Shown here: in pieces, positions 52,332 through 60,357 of the stretch
Position numbering within the stretch: position 1 is the stretch's first letter
Layout of the letters: each line of letters opens with the position of its first letter
DNA from: Streptomyces sp. H27-H5
Lineage (GTDB): Bacteria > Actinomycetota > Actinomycetes > Streptomycetales > Streptomycetaceae
Direction of reading: 5' to 3'
DNA: 64,000 nt
Assembly (NCBI RefSeq): GCF_026627505.1
Contig: NZ_JAPNLK010000008.1
Coordinates: forward strand, 62,001 to 126,000
Program-made: the position numbers and the translations under genes
Notes under the pieces: model-generated
The model's input: the letters and a program-made list of their open reading frames with translations, nothing else
Told to the model about the DNA's origin: nothing
Databases searched by the model: none

Positions 52332-53975
52332 CTAGGCCGCGATCCGTGCCCGGGCCACGATCGAACCCAGGTCCAGACTGTGCGGCAGCGTGCCGAACGC
52401 CGTGCCCCAGTCGCCGCCGAGCCGCGAGGCGCAGAACGCGTCCGCCACCTCCGGCGGGGCCCACCGCACCAGCAGTGACCCCTGCAACACCAGTGCCATG
52501 CGTTCCACGACCCGGCGGGCCCGGGCCTCGATGCCCTCCAGGTCCGCGAGGTCGGTCAGCAGGTCCTTGACGGCGGCGTCCAGCCGGTGGTCGGCGCCCC
52601 GGGCCAGCCCGACCTCCCGCAGGAAGGCGTTCAGCGCCTGCGGTTCGCGCTGGAGCGCCCGCAGTACGTCCAGGGCCTGGACGTTGCCCGAGCCCTCCCA
52701 GATGGAGTTCAGCGGGGATTCGCGCAACAGTCGCGGCAGTCCGGACTCCTCGACGTAGCCGTTGCCCCCCAGACATTCGAGGGCCTCGGCGACCATCGGC
52801 GTACACCGCTTGGTCACCCAGTACTTGGCCGCGGGCACGGCGAGGCGCAGGAAGGCCTTCTCCTCGTCGGTGCCGGCGTCGTACGCGGCGGCGAGGCGCA
52901 GGGTGAGGACGGTGGCGGCCTCCGACTCCAAGGCCAGGTCGGCCAGCACGTTGCGCATCAACGGCTGCTTGATGAGCGGTGCTCCGAAAGCAGAGCGGTG
53001 CTCCGTGTGGTGGACGGCCTGGGTCAACGCCTGACGCATCAACGAGGCCGAACCGATCACGCAGTCCAGCCGGGTCGCCGCGACCATCTCGATGATGGTC
53101 CGCACCCCCCGGCCCTCCTCGCCCACCCGGCGGGCCCAGGTGCCGTCGAACTCGACCTCGCTCGACGCGTTCGACCGGTTCCCCAGCTTGTCCTTCAGCC
53201 GCTGGATCGCGAAGACGTTGCGGGTCCCGTCCGGCAGCACCCGCGGCACCAGGAAGCAGGTCAGCCCGCCCGGAGCCTGCGCCAGCACCAGGAACCCGTC
53301 GCACATGGGAGCGGAACAGAACCACTTGTGCCCGGTCAGCAGGTACTCGCCGGAGGCGTCCAGCGGCACCGCCGCCGTCGTGTTCGCCCGTACGTCACTG
53401 CCCCCCTGCTTCTCCGTCATCCCCATCCCGAAGAGCACGCCGCCCTTCTCCGCGGCCGGCCGCAGGCCCTGCTCGTACACGTGCGAGGTCAGCAGCGGCT
53501 CCCACTCGGCGGCCAGCTCCGGATCGGTGCGCAGCGCCGGCACCGCGGCGTGCGTCATCGACACCGGGCAGCCGTGCCCGGCCTCGGCCTGCGACCACAG
53601 GAAGAACCCGGCCGCCCGGCGCAGGTGCCCGGCCGGGCGGCCCCACGCGTCGGTCAGCCCGGAGGTCACCGCGTGCCCCAGCAGCCGGTGCCAGGCCGGG
53701 TGGAACTCCACCTCGTCGACGCGGTGCCCGTACCGGTCGTGCGTGCGCAACTTCGGCGGATTCTCGTTCGCCTGCGCACCCCAGTCCTGGGCCTGGCCCG
53801 AGCCCGCGGCCCGCCCGAGCGTGGTGAGCTCCTCCCTTACCTCGTCGCGCAGTTCGGGGGAGGCGTCGGCGAGGTGCCGCTCCACCCCCTCGGTGAGGGC
53901 CCGGTCGCCGGTGAAGGCCTCGTAGCCCACGAGGGGCGGGGCCTGGTTGCTGACTGTGTGGGTGGTGGCTGCCAT
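52332..53975 (-). CDS. AidB-type acyl-CoA dehydrogenase
   Basis: 547 aa from ATG 53975. Motifs of AidB are visible: a long N-terminal cap, SMTHAAVPALR, FGMGMTEKQGGSDVRANTT (flavin contact), GHKWFCSAPMCDGFLV, IQRLKDKLGNRSNASSEVEF, and ECLGGNGYVEES. AidB protects DNA during alkylation and binds FAD. The usual length is about 540-560. It is divergent from the YihY gene with only 17 bp between starts, so promoters must overlap or transcripts be nearly leaderless. Confidence 0.9.
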   Translation of the reverse strand: MAATTHTVSNQAPPLVGYEAFTGDRALTEGVERHLADASPELRDEVREELTTLGRAAGSGQAQDWGAQANENPPKLRTHDRYGHRVDEVEFHPAWHRLLGHAVTSGLTDAWGRPAGHLRRAAGFFLWSQAEAGHGCPVSMTHAAVPALRTDPELAAEWEPLLTSHVYEQGLRPAAEKGGVLFGMGMTEKQGGSDVRANTTAAVPLDASGEYLLTGHKWFCSAPMCDGFLVLAQAPGGLTCFLVPRVLPDGTRNVFAIQRLKDKLGNRSNASSEVEFDGTWARRVGEEGRGVRTIIEMVAATRLDCVIGSASLMRQALTQAVHHTEHRSAFGAPLIKQPLMRNVLADLALESEAATVLTLRLAAAYDAGTDEEKAFLRLAVPAAKYWVTKRCTPMVAEALECLGGNGYVEESGLPRLLRESPLNSIWEGSGNVQALDVLRALQREPQALNAFLREVGLARGADHRLDAAVKDLLTDLADLEGIEARARRVVERMALVLQGSLLVRWAPPEVADAFCASRLGGDWGTAFGTLPHSLDLGSIVARARIAA

Positions 53976-53992
53976 GCGGATACCGTAAGGAC

Positions 53993-55108
53993 GTGCAGCC
54001 AGCAAAAGAAACACCCCAGCGGATCCCAGGGCGGCTCCACCGGGCCCGCGCCCTCTACCGCAACGTCTCCAAGCGCGAAATGGGCTGGCTGCTGCTCAAG
54101 GACACCGTCAACTCGTGCATCGAGTACCGGATCCTGGGTCTCGCGGCCGAGGCGGCCTTCTTCACCCTCCTCTCGCTCCCGCCGCTCTTCCTGGGCCTGC
54201 TGGGCCTGCTGGGGTACGTGGACGGCTGGACGGGCGGCACGTTCGTCGCCAGCATCGAGGAGAACATCCTGCGCGCGGTCGGCACGGTGCTCTCCGACCG
54301 GGGCGTCAACGACATCGCCAAACCGATGCTGGACGACGTGACCAGCCGCGGCCGACCGGACCTGATCTCCCTCGGGTTCGCCTTCGCCCTGTGGTCCGGT
54401 TCCCGGGCCGTCAACGTCTTCATCGACACCATCACCGTCATGTACGGCCTCGACGGCCAGCGGGGCATCGTCAAGACCCGGCTGCTGGCCTTCCTGCTGT
54501 ACGTGATCGCGCTGTTGATCGGTGCGATCGTGCTGCCGCTGATGGTCGCCGGCCCGGACGCGGTGGTGCGCCTGCTGCCCTGGAGCACGGAGGTGATCGC
54601 GGTCCTCTACTGGCCGACGGTCACCCTCCTCTCCATCGCCTTCCTGACCACGCTCTACCACGTCTCCGTGCCCGTGCGCTCGCCATGGATCGAGGACGTG
54701 CCGGGCGCCCTGGTGGCCCTGGCGATGTGGGTGCTCGGCTCGTTCCTGCTGCGGATCTACCTCACCAACACCGTGGAGGGGCCGACGATCTACGGTTCGC
54801 TGGCCGCGCCGGTCGCGATCCTGCTGTGGATCGGCATCTCGGCCTTCGCCGTGCTCGTCGGGGCCGCCGTCAACGCCGCCATCGACCGGGTCTGGCCGTC
54901 GGTGGCCACCGCCGCGGCCCGCGAGGCCAACGAGCGGGTACGGGAGGCGGAGGCGGCCCAGCTCATCGCCCGCGCCGCGGCCTGGCGGGCGCTGGCCGAG
55001 GGGGAGTCCGAGGACGACGAGGACGCGGGGATGCCCTCGGAGTTCCCCGAGCGCTGGTCGCGGTTCCTGCCGCCCGAGGACTACCACTCCCGACTGCGCA
55101 AGCACTGA
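53993..55108 (+). CDS. YihY/BrkB family membrane protein
   Basis: 371 aa with about six transmembrane segments (about 48-75, 105-130, 160-185, 200-225, 240-265, 275-300). GIEYRILGLAAEAAFFTLLSLPPLFLGLL, WSGSRAVNVFIDTIT and GSLAAPVAILLWIGISA are family motifs. Length and fold match the family, which has no settled function (not an RNase, despite older annotation). The C-terminal 70 residues are cytoplasmic and helical with an acidic stretch. Confidence 0.9.
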   Translation: MQPAKETPQRIPGRLHRARALYRNVSKREMGWLLLKDTVNSCIEYRILGLAAEAAFFTLLSLPPLFLGLLGLLGYVDGWTGGTFVASIEENILRAVGTVLSDRGVNDIAKPMLDDVTSRGRPDLISLGFAFALWSGSRAVNVFIDTITVMYGLDGQRGIVKTRLLAFLLYVIALLIGAIVLPLMVAGPDAVVRLLPWSTEVIAVLYWPTVTLLSIAFLTTLYHVSVPVRSPWIEDVPGALVALAMWVLGSFLLRIYLTNTVEGPTIYGSLAAPVAILLWIGISAFAVLVGAAVNAAIDRVWPSVATAAAREANERVREAEAAQLIARAAAWRALAEGESEDDEDAGMPSEFPERWSRFLPPEDYHSRLRKH

Positions 55109-55114
55109 CCCCCC

Positions 55115-55185
55115 GGCCGCACGGCCCCCGAGGTCCCGGGCCGCAGGGCCGCCGAGGTTCCGGCCGCACGGCCCCCGGCTTCCTG
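55115..55185. repeat. Imperfect 23-24 bp tandem repeat, about three copies
   Basis: Three adjacent units start GGCCGCACGG/GGCCGCAGGG and run to a CCGAGGT or CCGGCTT block. The first two share 20 of 24 positions roughly; the third is shorter. They lie just after the YihY stop and before the AraC gene. They may also fold into hairpins and end transcription. Confidence 0.55.
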
Positions 55186-55222
55186 GCTGCGCGGGCACCG
55201 GGCGCGGTCGTAGCCTGGCCCG

Positions 55223-55936
55223 GTGTACGAGGAGCGAGCTTCCCCGCTGGTCCCGGGCGCCGTGCTGTGGCGCTCCGACGGGCCCGGCGGCGCGGTGCTG
55301 CCCGACGGCTGCATGGACCTGCTGTGGACCGGCGGACGGCTGCTGGTGGCCGGCCCGGACACCGGCCCGCACCCCGCCGGCGAGATCCCGGGCGAGGCAC
55401 CCGGCGGCACCTTCTGGGGGCTGCGGTTCGCCCCCGGGACCGCGCCCGCGCTCCTCGGCGTACCGGCGCACGAACTGCGCGACCGGCGGGTGGAACTGGC
55501 CGGACTGTGGCCCGGCGCGGAGGTGCGCCGCCTCGCCGAGCGGACGGGCGCGTACGCGGACCCCCGCGACGGCCTGGAGGAACTGGCCCGGGCCCGCGCC
55601 GCCGACAGCGGGCCGCCCGACCCGGTCGCCGCCGCGGTACGGGCGGGACTGCGGCGCGGCCGGTCGGTGGCCGCCCTCGCCCGGGACGTCGGGCTCGGGG
55701 AACGGCAGCTGCACCGTCGCTCCCTCGACGCGTTCGGGTACGGCCCCCGCACCCTGGGACGGGTGCTGCGCCTGCAACGGGCGCTGGCCCTGCTCCGCAT
55801 CGGGACCCCGCAGGCACGGGTGGCGTACGCGGTCGGGTACGCCGACCAGGCCCACCTGGGCCGGGAGGTCCGCGCCCTGACCGGGCGCACGCCCGGGGCC
55901 CACGCACCGCCCCCGGACCGGGCGCCCGGGGGCTGA
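55223..55936 (+). CDS. AraC-family transcriptional regulator
   Basis: 237 aa from GTG 55223. An N-terminal sensor-like domain (1-115; [26 protein letters not shown]) is of a type common in actinobacterial AraC regulators. The C-terminal DNA-binding domain (about 140-230) has [20 protein letters not shown] and [18 protein letters not shown], the two helix-turn-helix motifs. It lies convergent to the VOC gene, 28 bp away. It may regulate it, but this is a guess. Confidence 0.88.
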   Translation: MYEERASPLVPGAVLWRSDGPGGAVLPDGCMDLLWTGGRLLVAGPDTGPHPAGEIPGEAPGGTFWGLRFAPGTAPALLGVPAHELRDRRVELAGLWPGAEVRRLAERTGAYADPRDGLEELARARAADSGPPDPVAAAVRAGLRRGRSVAALARDVGLGERQLHRRSLDAFGYGPRTLGRVLRLQRALALLRIGTPQARVAYAVGYADQAHLGREVRALTGRTPGAHAPPPDRAPGG

Positions 55937-55964
55937 CCGGGGGATCGGCGCGGGCGGGCGCGGG

Positions 55965-56375
55965 TCAGGCGCCGGGTCGCGGCTCCGCGGCGGGGGCGAA
56001 CAGGGAGACCCCGGAGCCGTCCGGGTCCAGTACGACGGCGTAACGCTGCCCCCAGAACGCGTCCCAGGGCTTCAGGTGGCCCGGGTGTCCCGCCGCGGTC
56101 AGTTCGGCGTAGAGGGCGTCCACCTCGTCGGGGGAGTCGCACAGGAAGGCCAGCCCGACGCGGCCCTCGCCGGAGGGGCGGGTCCAGGACGGGTCGAAGG
56201 AGCGGATGACCTCCTCGGTGTCCCAGCCGATCCGCGTGCCGCCCGGCAGGACGGTCTCCACGTGCGGCAGGCCGTCCGCGTCGGGCGGGAGGTCCAGGCC
56301 CAGGCGGCGGTAGAAGGCGAGCGAGGCGGCCATGTCCGTGACGACGAGGCCGATCATGTCGAGTCGGGGAGTCAT
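55965..56375 (-). CDS. VOC (glyoxalase/dioxygenase fold) protein
   Basis: 136 aa from ATG 56375. Two beta-alpha-beta-beta-beta modules are visible: MIGLVVTDMAASLAFYRRLGLD and VGLAFLCDSPDEVDALYAELTAAGHP, with RYAVVLDPDGSGVSLFAP at the end. Metal-binding residues H/E are partly present, so glyoxalase activity is not certain. Longer starts on the same frame are not needed. Confidence 0.88.
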   Translation of the reverse strand: MTPRLDMIGLVVTDMAASLAFYRRLGLDLPPDADGLPHVETVLPGGTRIGWDTEEVIRSFDPSWTRPSGEGRVGLAFLCDSPDEVDALYAELTAAGHPGHLKPWDAFWGQRYAVVLDPDGSGVSLFAPAAEPRPGA

Positions 56376-56473
56376 GCGCCCAGTGTGGGACGCGCGCCGA
56401 TCGCGGGTCTTGAATGAATCGGACACGTGCCGAATGGTTCCACCCTCGCCCGGCATCAAAAAAGCGCAAAGAC

Positions 56474-56488
56474 TGCCGGAAACCGGCA
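56474..56488. other. Small hairpin in the AT-richer gap before the 56583 gene
   Basis: TGCCGG and CCGGCA around AAA, with a run of A bases upstream (56459-56464), in the 207-bp gap between the divergent VOC and unknown genes. Could affect mRNA start of either. No other structure is seen. Confidence 0.3.
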
Positions 56489-56582
56489 AACAACCCGAGG
56501 GGGTCGCTGCGGCAGACCGGGGCTTGCCGGGGTGCTCGTACCGGCCCGGTGCCGAGACACGGAAGCGGAAGGGGGGCTACCG

Positions 56583-57197
56583 GTGGAAGAGTTCATCGCC
56601 GCCGCGTTCGGGTTCCCCGCCGTGGTGTTCGCCTTCGCCCTCGGCGTGGTCGTCCGGCTCGCCTCGGGAGACGCGACGGCGCACGCCGACCGACTATTCC
56701 ACCCGTACGTCCCGGCGGAACGCGAGCGGATCGTGGCGGTGCTGCGGCACCTGCCGGCCGCGCGGGACGTGGTCGTCACCGTCAACGCGGCCTACATCGC
56801 CTCGGCCGCCAGGACGGACGTCACCCGCACGGAACCCCCCTTTCGGCTCCAGGGCTCGTACCGCGACATGAACAAGATCGCGACGCGGATCGACCCGGTC
56901 ATGAACGCGGCCGAACTGTCCGCGTTGATCGACGACCACTACCGCGCGCAGGCGCAGACCCTGACCTCGGGGGCGGAGGCCAACCGGCTCAAACTAGCCG
57001 ATTTGCGCGGCATGTTGACGGACGATCAGGCGGAGCGCTGGGTCGCGCTCAAAGCCTCGTACGTGCGCGAGCAGGCGCTCGGCGGCCCCGGGGACGACCC
57101 GGTCACCCGCGCGGTCGCCGCCCTGGGCCTGCTCGCCGATCGCCTCACCGCGGTGGAGACGGCGATCCGGGGGAGGGCCGGGACGGCCGGGAACTGA
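56583..57197 (+). CDS. Unknown membrane-anchored protein, 204 aa
   Basis: GTG 56583 has GGAAGGGGGG just upstream. A hydrophobic N-terminal helix (FIAAAFGFPAVVFAFALGVVVRLA, about 4-28) anchors it, followed by a cytoplasmic or external helical domain with no familiar motif. Positions about 140-204 are mostly alpha-helix with heptad-like pattern. I do not recognise the family; it may be a small conserved Streptomyces protein. It precedes rsgA in the same direction. Confidence 0.65.
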   Translation: MEEFIAAAFGFPAVVFAFALGVVVRLASGDATAHADRLFHPYVPAERERIVAVLRHLPAARDVVVTVNAAYIASAARTDVTRTEPPFRLQGSYRDMNKIATRIDPVMNAAELSALIDDHYRAQAQTLTSGAEANRLKLADLRGMLTDDQAERWVALKASYVREQALGGPGDDPVTRAVAALGLLADRLTAVETAIRGRAGTAGN

Positions 57198-57296
57198 ACG
57201 GGCCGGAAAAAGAGTTGGCGCGGCCCCGAGGGGGCTTGTTACCGTGAGGCCGTTCCGCCGATCGGCGCGGAGCATCGGCTCGTGAAGGACCCGGAG

Positions 57297-57380
57297 GTGA
57301 GCTCGTTGATGACTGTCGTCGCGCAGGGCGCTGCCCGCACTCAGAAGATCATCAATGTCACCCCCGTGGTCTCCGGCTGA
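57297..57380 (+). CDS. Possible small ORF upstream of rsgA
   Basis: GTG 57297 (or ATG 57309) reads VSSLMTVVAQGAARTQKI then INVTPVVSG, 27 or 23 residues, with GGAGGT in front. It ends 64 bp before the rsgA start. It could be an upstream ORF affecting rsgA translation, or chance. A possible promoter lies further up: TTGGCG (57215-57220) and TTAC in the 57239-57242 region. Confidence 0.35.
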   Translation: MSSLMTVVAQGAARTQKIINVTPVVSG

Positions 57381-57444
57381 CCTCACACCTTCTTCGCGCG
57401 CCACCGAGCGCGCGCCGCCGGGGCCACCCTGTGAAGGGTTCCCC

Positions 57445-58551
57445 TTGTCTTTCTCCTCTTTCTCGCAGGCTCCGCTCGCGCACGCCCTCACCCCCTTCGG
57501 TTGGGACGACGCGTGGGCGGCCGAGTTCGCCCCGTACCTCGCGCAGGGCCTGTTGCCCGGCCGGGTCGTCCGGGTCGACCGCGGCCAGTGCGACGTCATG
57601 ACCGCGGACGGGATCGTCCGCGCCGACACCGCCTTCGTCACCCCGCACGACCCGCTCCGGGTCATCTGCACCGGTGACTGGGCCGCCGTCGAGGCGGCCG
57701 GCAACCCCCGGTACGTCAAGGCCTACCTGCCGCGCCGGACCGCCTTCGTGCGGTCCACCTCCTCGCAGCGCTCCGAGGGACAGATCCTCGCCGCCAACGT
57801 GGACCACGCCGTCATCGCGGTCTCGCTCGCCGTCGAGCTCGACCTCGGGCGCATCGAACGCTTCCTGGCCCTGGCCTGGGAGTCGGGGGCGCAGCCGCTG
57901 GTCGTCCTGACCAAGGCGGACCTGGTCCCGGACCCGACCGCGCTGTCCTACCTGGTGGAGGACGTCGAGACCGCCGCGCCGGGCGTGCAGGTGCTGACCG
58001 TCTCCTCCGTGACGGGTGAGGGCACGGACGTCCTCGCCGCGGTCGTCGCGGACGGTACGAGCGTCCTCCTCGGCACCTCCGGCGCCGGCAAGTCCACCCT
58101 GGCCAACACGCTGCTCGGCGTCGACGTCATGGAGGTGCAGGCGGCCCGCGAGCTCGACGGCAAGGGCCGCCACACGACGACCACCCGCAACCTCCTCGCC
58201 CTCCCGGGCGGCGGCGTCCTGATCGACACTCCCGGTCTGCGCGGCGTGGGACTGTGGGACGCCGAGGTGGGCGTCGGGCAGGTCTTTTCGGAGATCGAGG
58301 AGTACGCGCGCGAGTGCCGCTTCCACGACTGCGGGCACGAGGCCGAACCGGGGTGCGCGGTGCTGGCGGCGCTGGAGTCGGGTGAGCTGCCGGAACGACG
58401 GCTCGAGAGCTACCGCAAGCTGCTGCGGGAGAACCAGCGGATCGTCGCCAAGACGGACGCGCGCCTGCGGTCCGAGATCCGCCGGGACTGGCGACTGAAG
58501 TCGGCGGAGGGCCGGGCCAATCACGCGGCCAAGCGGGGCGGACGGGTCTGA
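57445..58551 (+). CDS. rsgA: Ribosome small subunit-dependent GTPase A
   Basis: 368 aa from TTG 57445 (LSFSSFSQ), with TGAAGGG upstream; an ATG at 57355 gives an unlikely basic, Pro-rich extension. Circularly permuted GTPase: N-terminal OB fold (PGRVVRVDRGQCDV), then G4 TKAD (156-159), G1 GTSGAGKST (210-218), G3 DTPGLRG. C-terminal zinc site: C291, C296, H298, C304. It matures the 30S subunit. Likely monocistronic; a 15-bp hairpin follows. Confidence 0.94.
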   Translation: MSFSSFSQAPLAHALTPFGWDDAWAAEFAPYLAQGLLPGRVVRVDRGQCDVMTADGIVRADTAFVTPHDPLRVICTGDWAAVEAAGNPRYVKAYLPRRTAFVRSTSSQRSEGQILAANVDHAVIAVSLAVELDLGRIERFLALAWESGAQPLVVLTKADLVPDPTALSYLVEDVETAAPGVQVLTVSSVTGEGTDVLAAVVADGTSVLLGTSGAGKSTLANTLLGVDVMEVQAARELDGKGRHTTTTRNLLALPGGGVLIDTPGLRGVGLWDAEVGVGQVFSEIEEYARECRFHDCGHEAEPGCAVLAALESGELPERRLESYRKLLRENQRIVAKTDARLRSEIRRDWRLKSAEGRANHAAKRGGRV

Positions 58552-58577
58552 CCCGTCCGGCGGACGACCTCCGGCCC

Positions 58578-58610
58578 GCGGTGGGCCCCCGCCGAGCGGG
58601 GGCCCACCGC
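58578..58610. terminator. Bidirectional hairpin between rsgA and DUF456 gene
   Basis: Perfect 15-bp arms (58578-58592 and 58596-58610) and a CGA loop. It lies 26 bp after the rsgA stop and 62 bp after the DUF456 stop on the other strand. Confidence 0.85.
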
Positions 58611-58672
58611 CGGGACCGGCCCGCGGCTCCCGATCCCGGCGGCTCCCGATCCCGTCGGACCCCGGACCGTGC

Positions 58673-59155
58673 CTACGACGCGAGCACCGCGCCCAGCCAG
58701 GCCGCCACCACCAGCAGGCACGCGAACAGTTCCACCAGCACGCTCGTACCCACCGCGCGCATCACCGCCCGGACCGAGGTCCAGGCCTCCCCGCGCGTGC
58801 CCAGCCGCAGGCGCTCGCACAGGTAGATCCCGCCCACGAACCCGGGGATCGCGCCCACCACCGGCAGCAGGACGAAACCCAGCAGCGCGCCCGCGCCCGC
58901 GAACACCGCCATCCGGGGCGTGACCCCCACGGCCCGCAGCCGCCGGGGCGGCAACTGCCACTTCACCACCTGCACCACCAACAGCAGGGCCGTCGTGGCG
59001 ACGAGCAGGGCCCAGGCGAGCGAGGACCGCATGTGCAGCGCCCACCACAGCACCCCCGCCCAGACCAGCCAGGTTCCCGGGACGCCGGGGACCAGTACCC
59101 CGAGCACCCCGAGCAGCAGCACCAGCCCCACCAGGAGCAGCTGAGGCAGATCCAT
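58673..59155 (-). CDS. DUF456 membrane protein
   Basis: 160 aa with about four transmembrane helices (LLLVGLVLLLGVLGVLVPGVPG; LAWALLVATTALLLVVQVV; GALLGFVLLPVVGAIPGFVGG; LFACLLVVAAWLGAVL). The PGVPGTWLVWAGVL motif is characteristic of DUF456, which is widely conserved but of unknown function. It lies 24 bp from the next gene in the same direction, so co-transcription with the HTH regulator is possible. Confidence 0.9.
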   Translation of the reverse strand: MDLPQLLLVGLVLLLGVLGVLVPGVPGTWLVWAGVLWWALHMRSSLAWALLVATTALLLVVQVVKWQLPPRRLRAVGVTPRMAVFAGAGALLGFVLLPVVGAIPGFVGGIYLCERLRLGTRGEAWTSVRAVMRAVGTSVLVELFACLLVVAAWLGAVLAS

Positions 59156-59179
59156 CTGCCCAGCCTGACCGACCAGGGG

Positions 59180-60160
59180 CTATCGAGCCACCCAGCCCCG
59201 CTCGTACGCGTGCCAACCGAGCTGGAGCCGCGTGGTCACCCCGGACATCTCCATCAGACCCTTGACCCGCCGCTGTACAGTCCGCAGCCCCAGCTCCAGG
59301 TGCTTCGCCACGCTCGCGTCCGTCATGCCGGCCAGCAGCAGGGACAGGATCTCCAGGTCGATGGTGTCGGGGCCGCCCCCCGACTCCTCCGGGGAACCGG
59401 TGGAACCCAGCCGCAACGGCAGCGCCTCCCGCCACACCGCCTCGAAGAGGCCCATCAGGGACTCCAGCAGACCCGACGCGTGCACCACCAGCGCGGCCGG
59501 CTCGGCGCCCCGCGCCGTCAGCGGCACCATCGCCAGACTGCGGTCCGCGATCACGAGCTTCGTCGGGACCTGCCCCGTCACCCGGATCCGTTCGCCGCGC
59601 GCCAGGGCCGTCGACGCCTCGCGGACGCCGCTCGGCAGGGTCAGCACCTCCCGCTCGATGACCACCCGGTACTCCACGCCGCGCACGGAGGCCCGCTCCT
59701 CCGCCTCGTTGTCCATCCCCGTCATCACCTGGGGCCGCCCGCTCACCAGCGCGCACACCTCCTCGGTCGCGCCCAGCTGGAGCTGTACGAAGCGGTGCGC
59801 GACCGCGCTCGCCCCCGTCACCACCTCCACCAGGTCGTGGACCGCCGGCTCGGCGGCCTCCGCCCGGTACTCCTGCGCCAGCAGCGCCGCCGCCAACTCC
59901 GCCTGCTCCAGCTCGTGCCGCTGCTGCGTGAGCAGCGCCCCCAGCGCCACCCCCGGAGGGGCCGCCACCCAACGGCCGGGGCGCGCCGAGGACTGGGCCG
60001 CCAGGCCGTGCCGCTCCAGGTGCCGCAAGGCCCGCTCGGTCTGTGGCACGGGCAGCGTCAGCCGGTGGGCCAGGTCGGGCACCTCCGCGGCCCCCAGCGC
60101 CACCAGCGCGCGGTACGCCGACTCCTGCCCCTCGTCCAGGCCTATCGCACCCAGCAACAC
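59180..60160 (-). CDS. TrmB/LuxR-type transcriptional regulator
   Basis: 326 aa from GTG 60160, chosen since AGAAGGGG lies 5 nt upstream; GTG 60166 and ATGs at 60226/60229 are alternatives. N-terminal TrmB-like winged helix (GQESAYRALVALGAAEVPDLAHRLTLPVPQTERAL). A middle sensor-like region. C-terminal LuxR-type HTH: DLEILSLLLAGMTDASVAKHL, ELGLRTVQRRVKGLMEMSG. It may control the divergent protease gene, since a palindrome lies between them; this is inference. Such regulators beside subtilases recur in Streptomyces, as I recall. Confidence 0.85.
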   Translation of the reverse strand: MLLGAIGLDEGQESAYRALVALGAAEVPDLAHRLTLPVPQTERALRHLERHGLAAQSSARPGRWVAAPPGVALGALLTQQRHELEQAELAAALLAQEYRAEAAEPAVHDLVEVVTGASAVAHRFVQLQLGATEEVCALVSGRPQVMTGMDNEAEERASVRGVEYRVVIEREVLTLPSGVREASTALARGERIRVTGQVPTKLVIADRSLAMVPLTARGAEPAALVVHASGLLESLMGLFEAVWREALPLRLGSTGSPEESGGGPDTIDLEILSLLLAGMTDASVAKHLELGLRTVQRRVKGLMEMSGVTTRLQLGWHAYERGWVAR

Positions 60161-60299
60161 GTCCACCCCTTCTCTCGACACCGCTCCTGGCGGGAAGCGG
60201 CCACGGCGCAAACCCGCCGCCGACATCATCGCCGTACCACCCGGCTCTCTGTAAAGGTGACGCCACCGCAGCACCACCATTCGCCGGTCGACAGCCACG

Positions 60300-60321
60300 C
60301 GCACGGCAACTTTGCCGTGCG
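60300..60321. promoter_or_regulatory. Palindrome between regulator and protease genes
   Basis: Perfect 10-bp arms CGCACGGCAA (60300-60309) and TTGCCGTGCG (60312-60321) with a central CT. It is 36 bp upstream of the protease ATG and about 140 bp from the regulator start. Position suits an operator for the TrmB/LuxR regulator. It could also be a hairpin in the protease mRNA leader. Confidence 0.6.
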
Positions 60322-60357
60322 ATGAGGCAGTTGGTCGGAATTCACCTGGGGAGAGCG

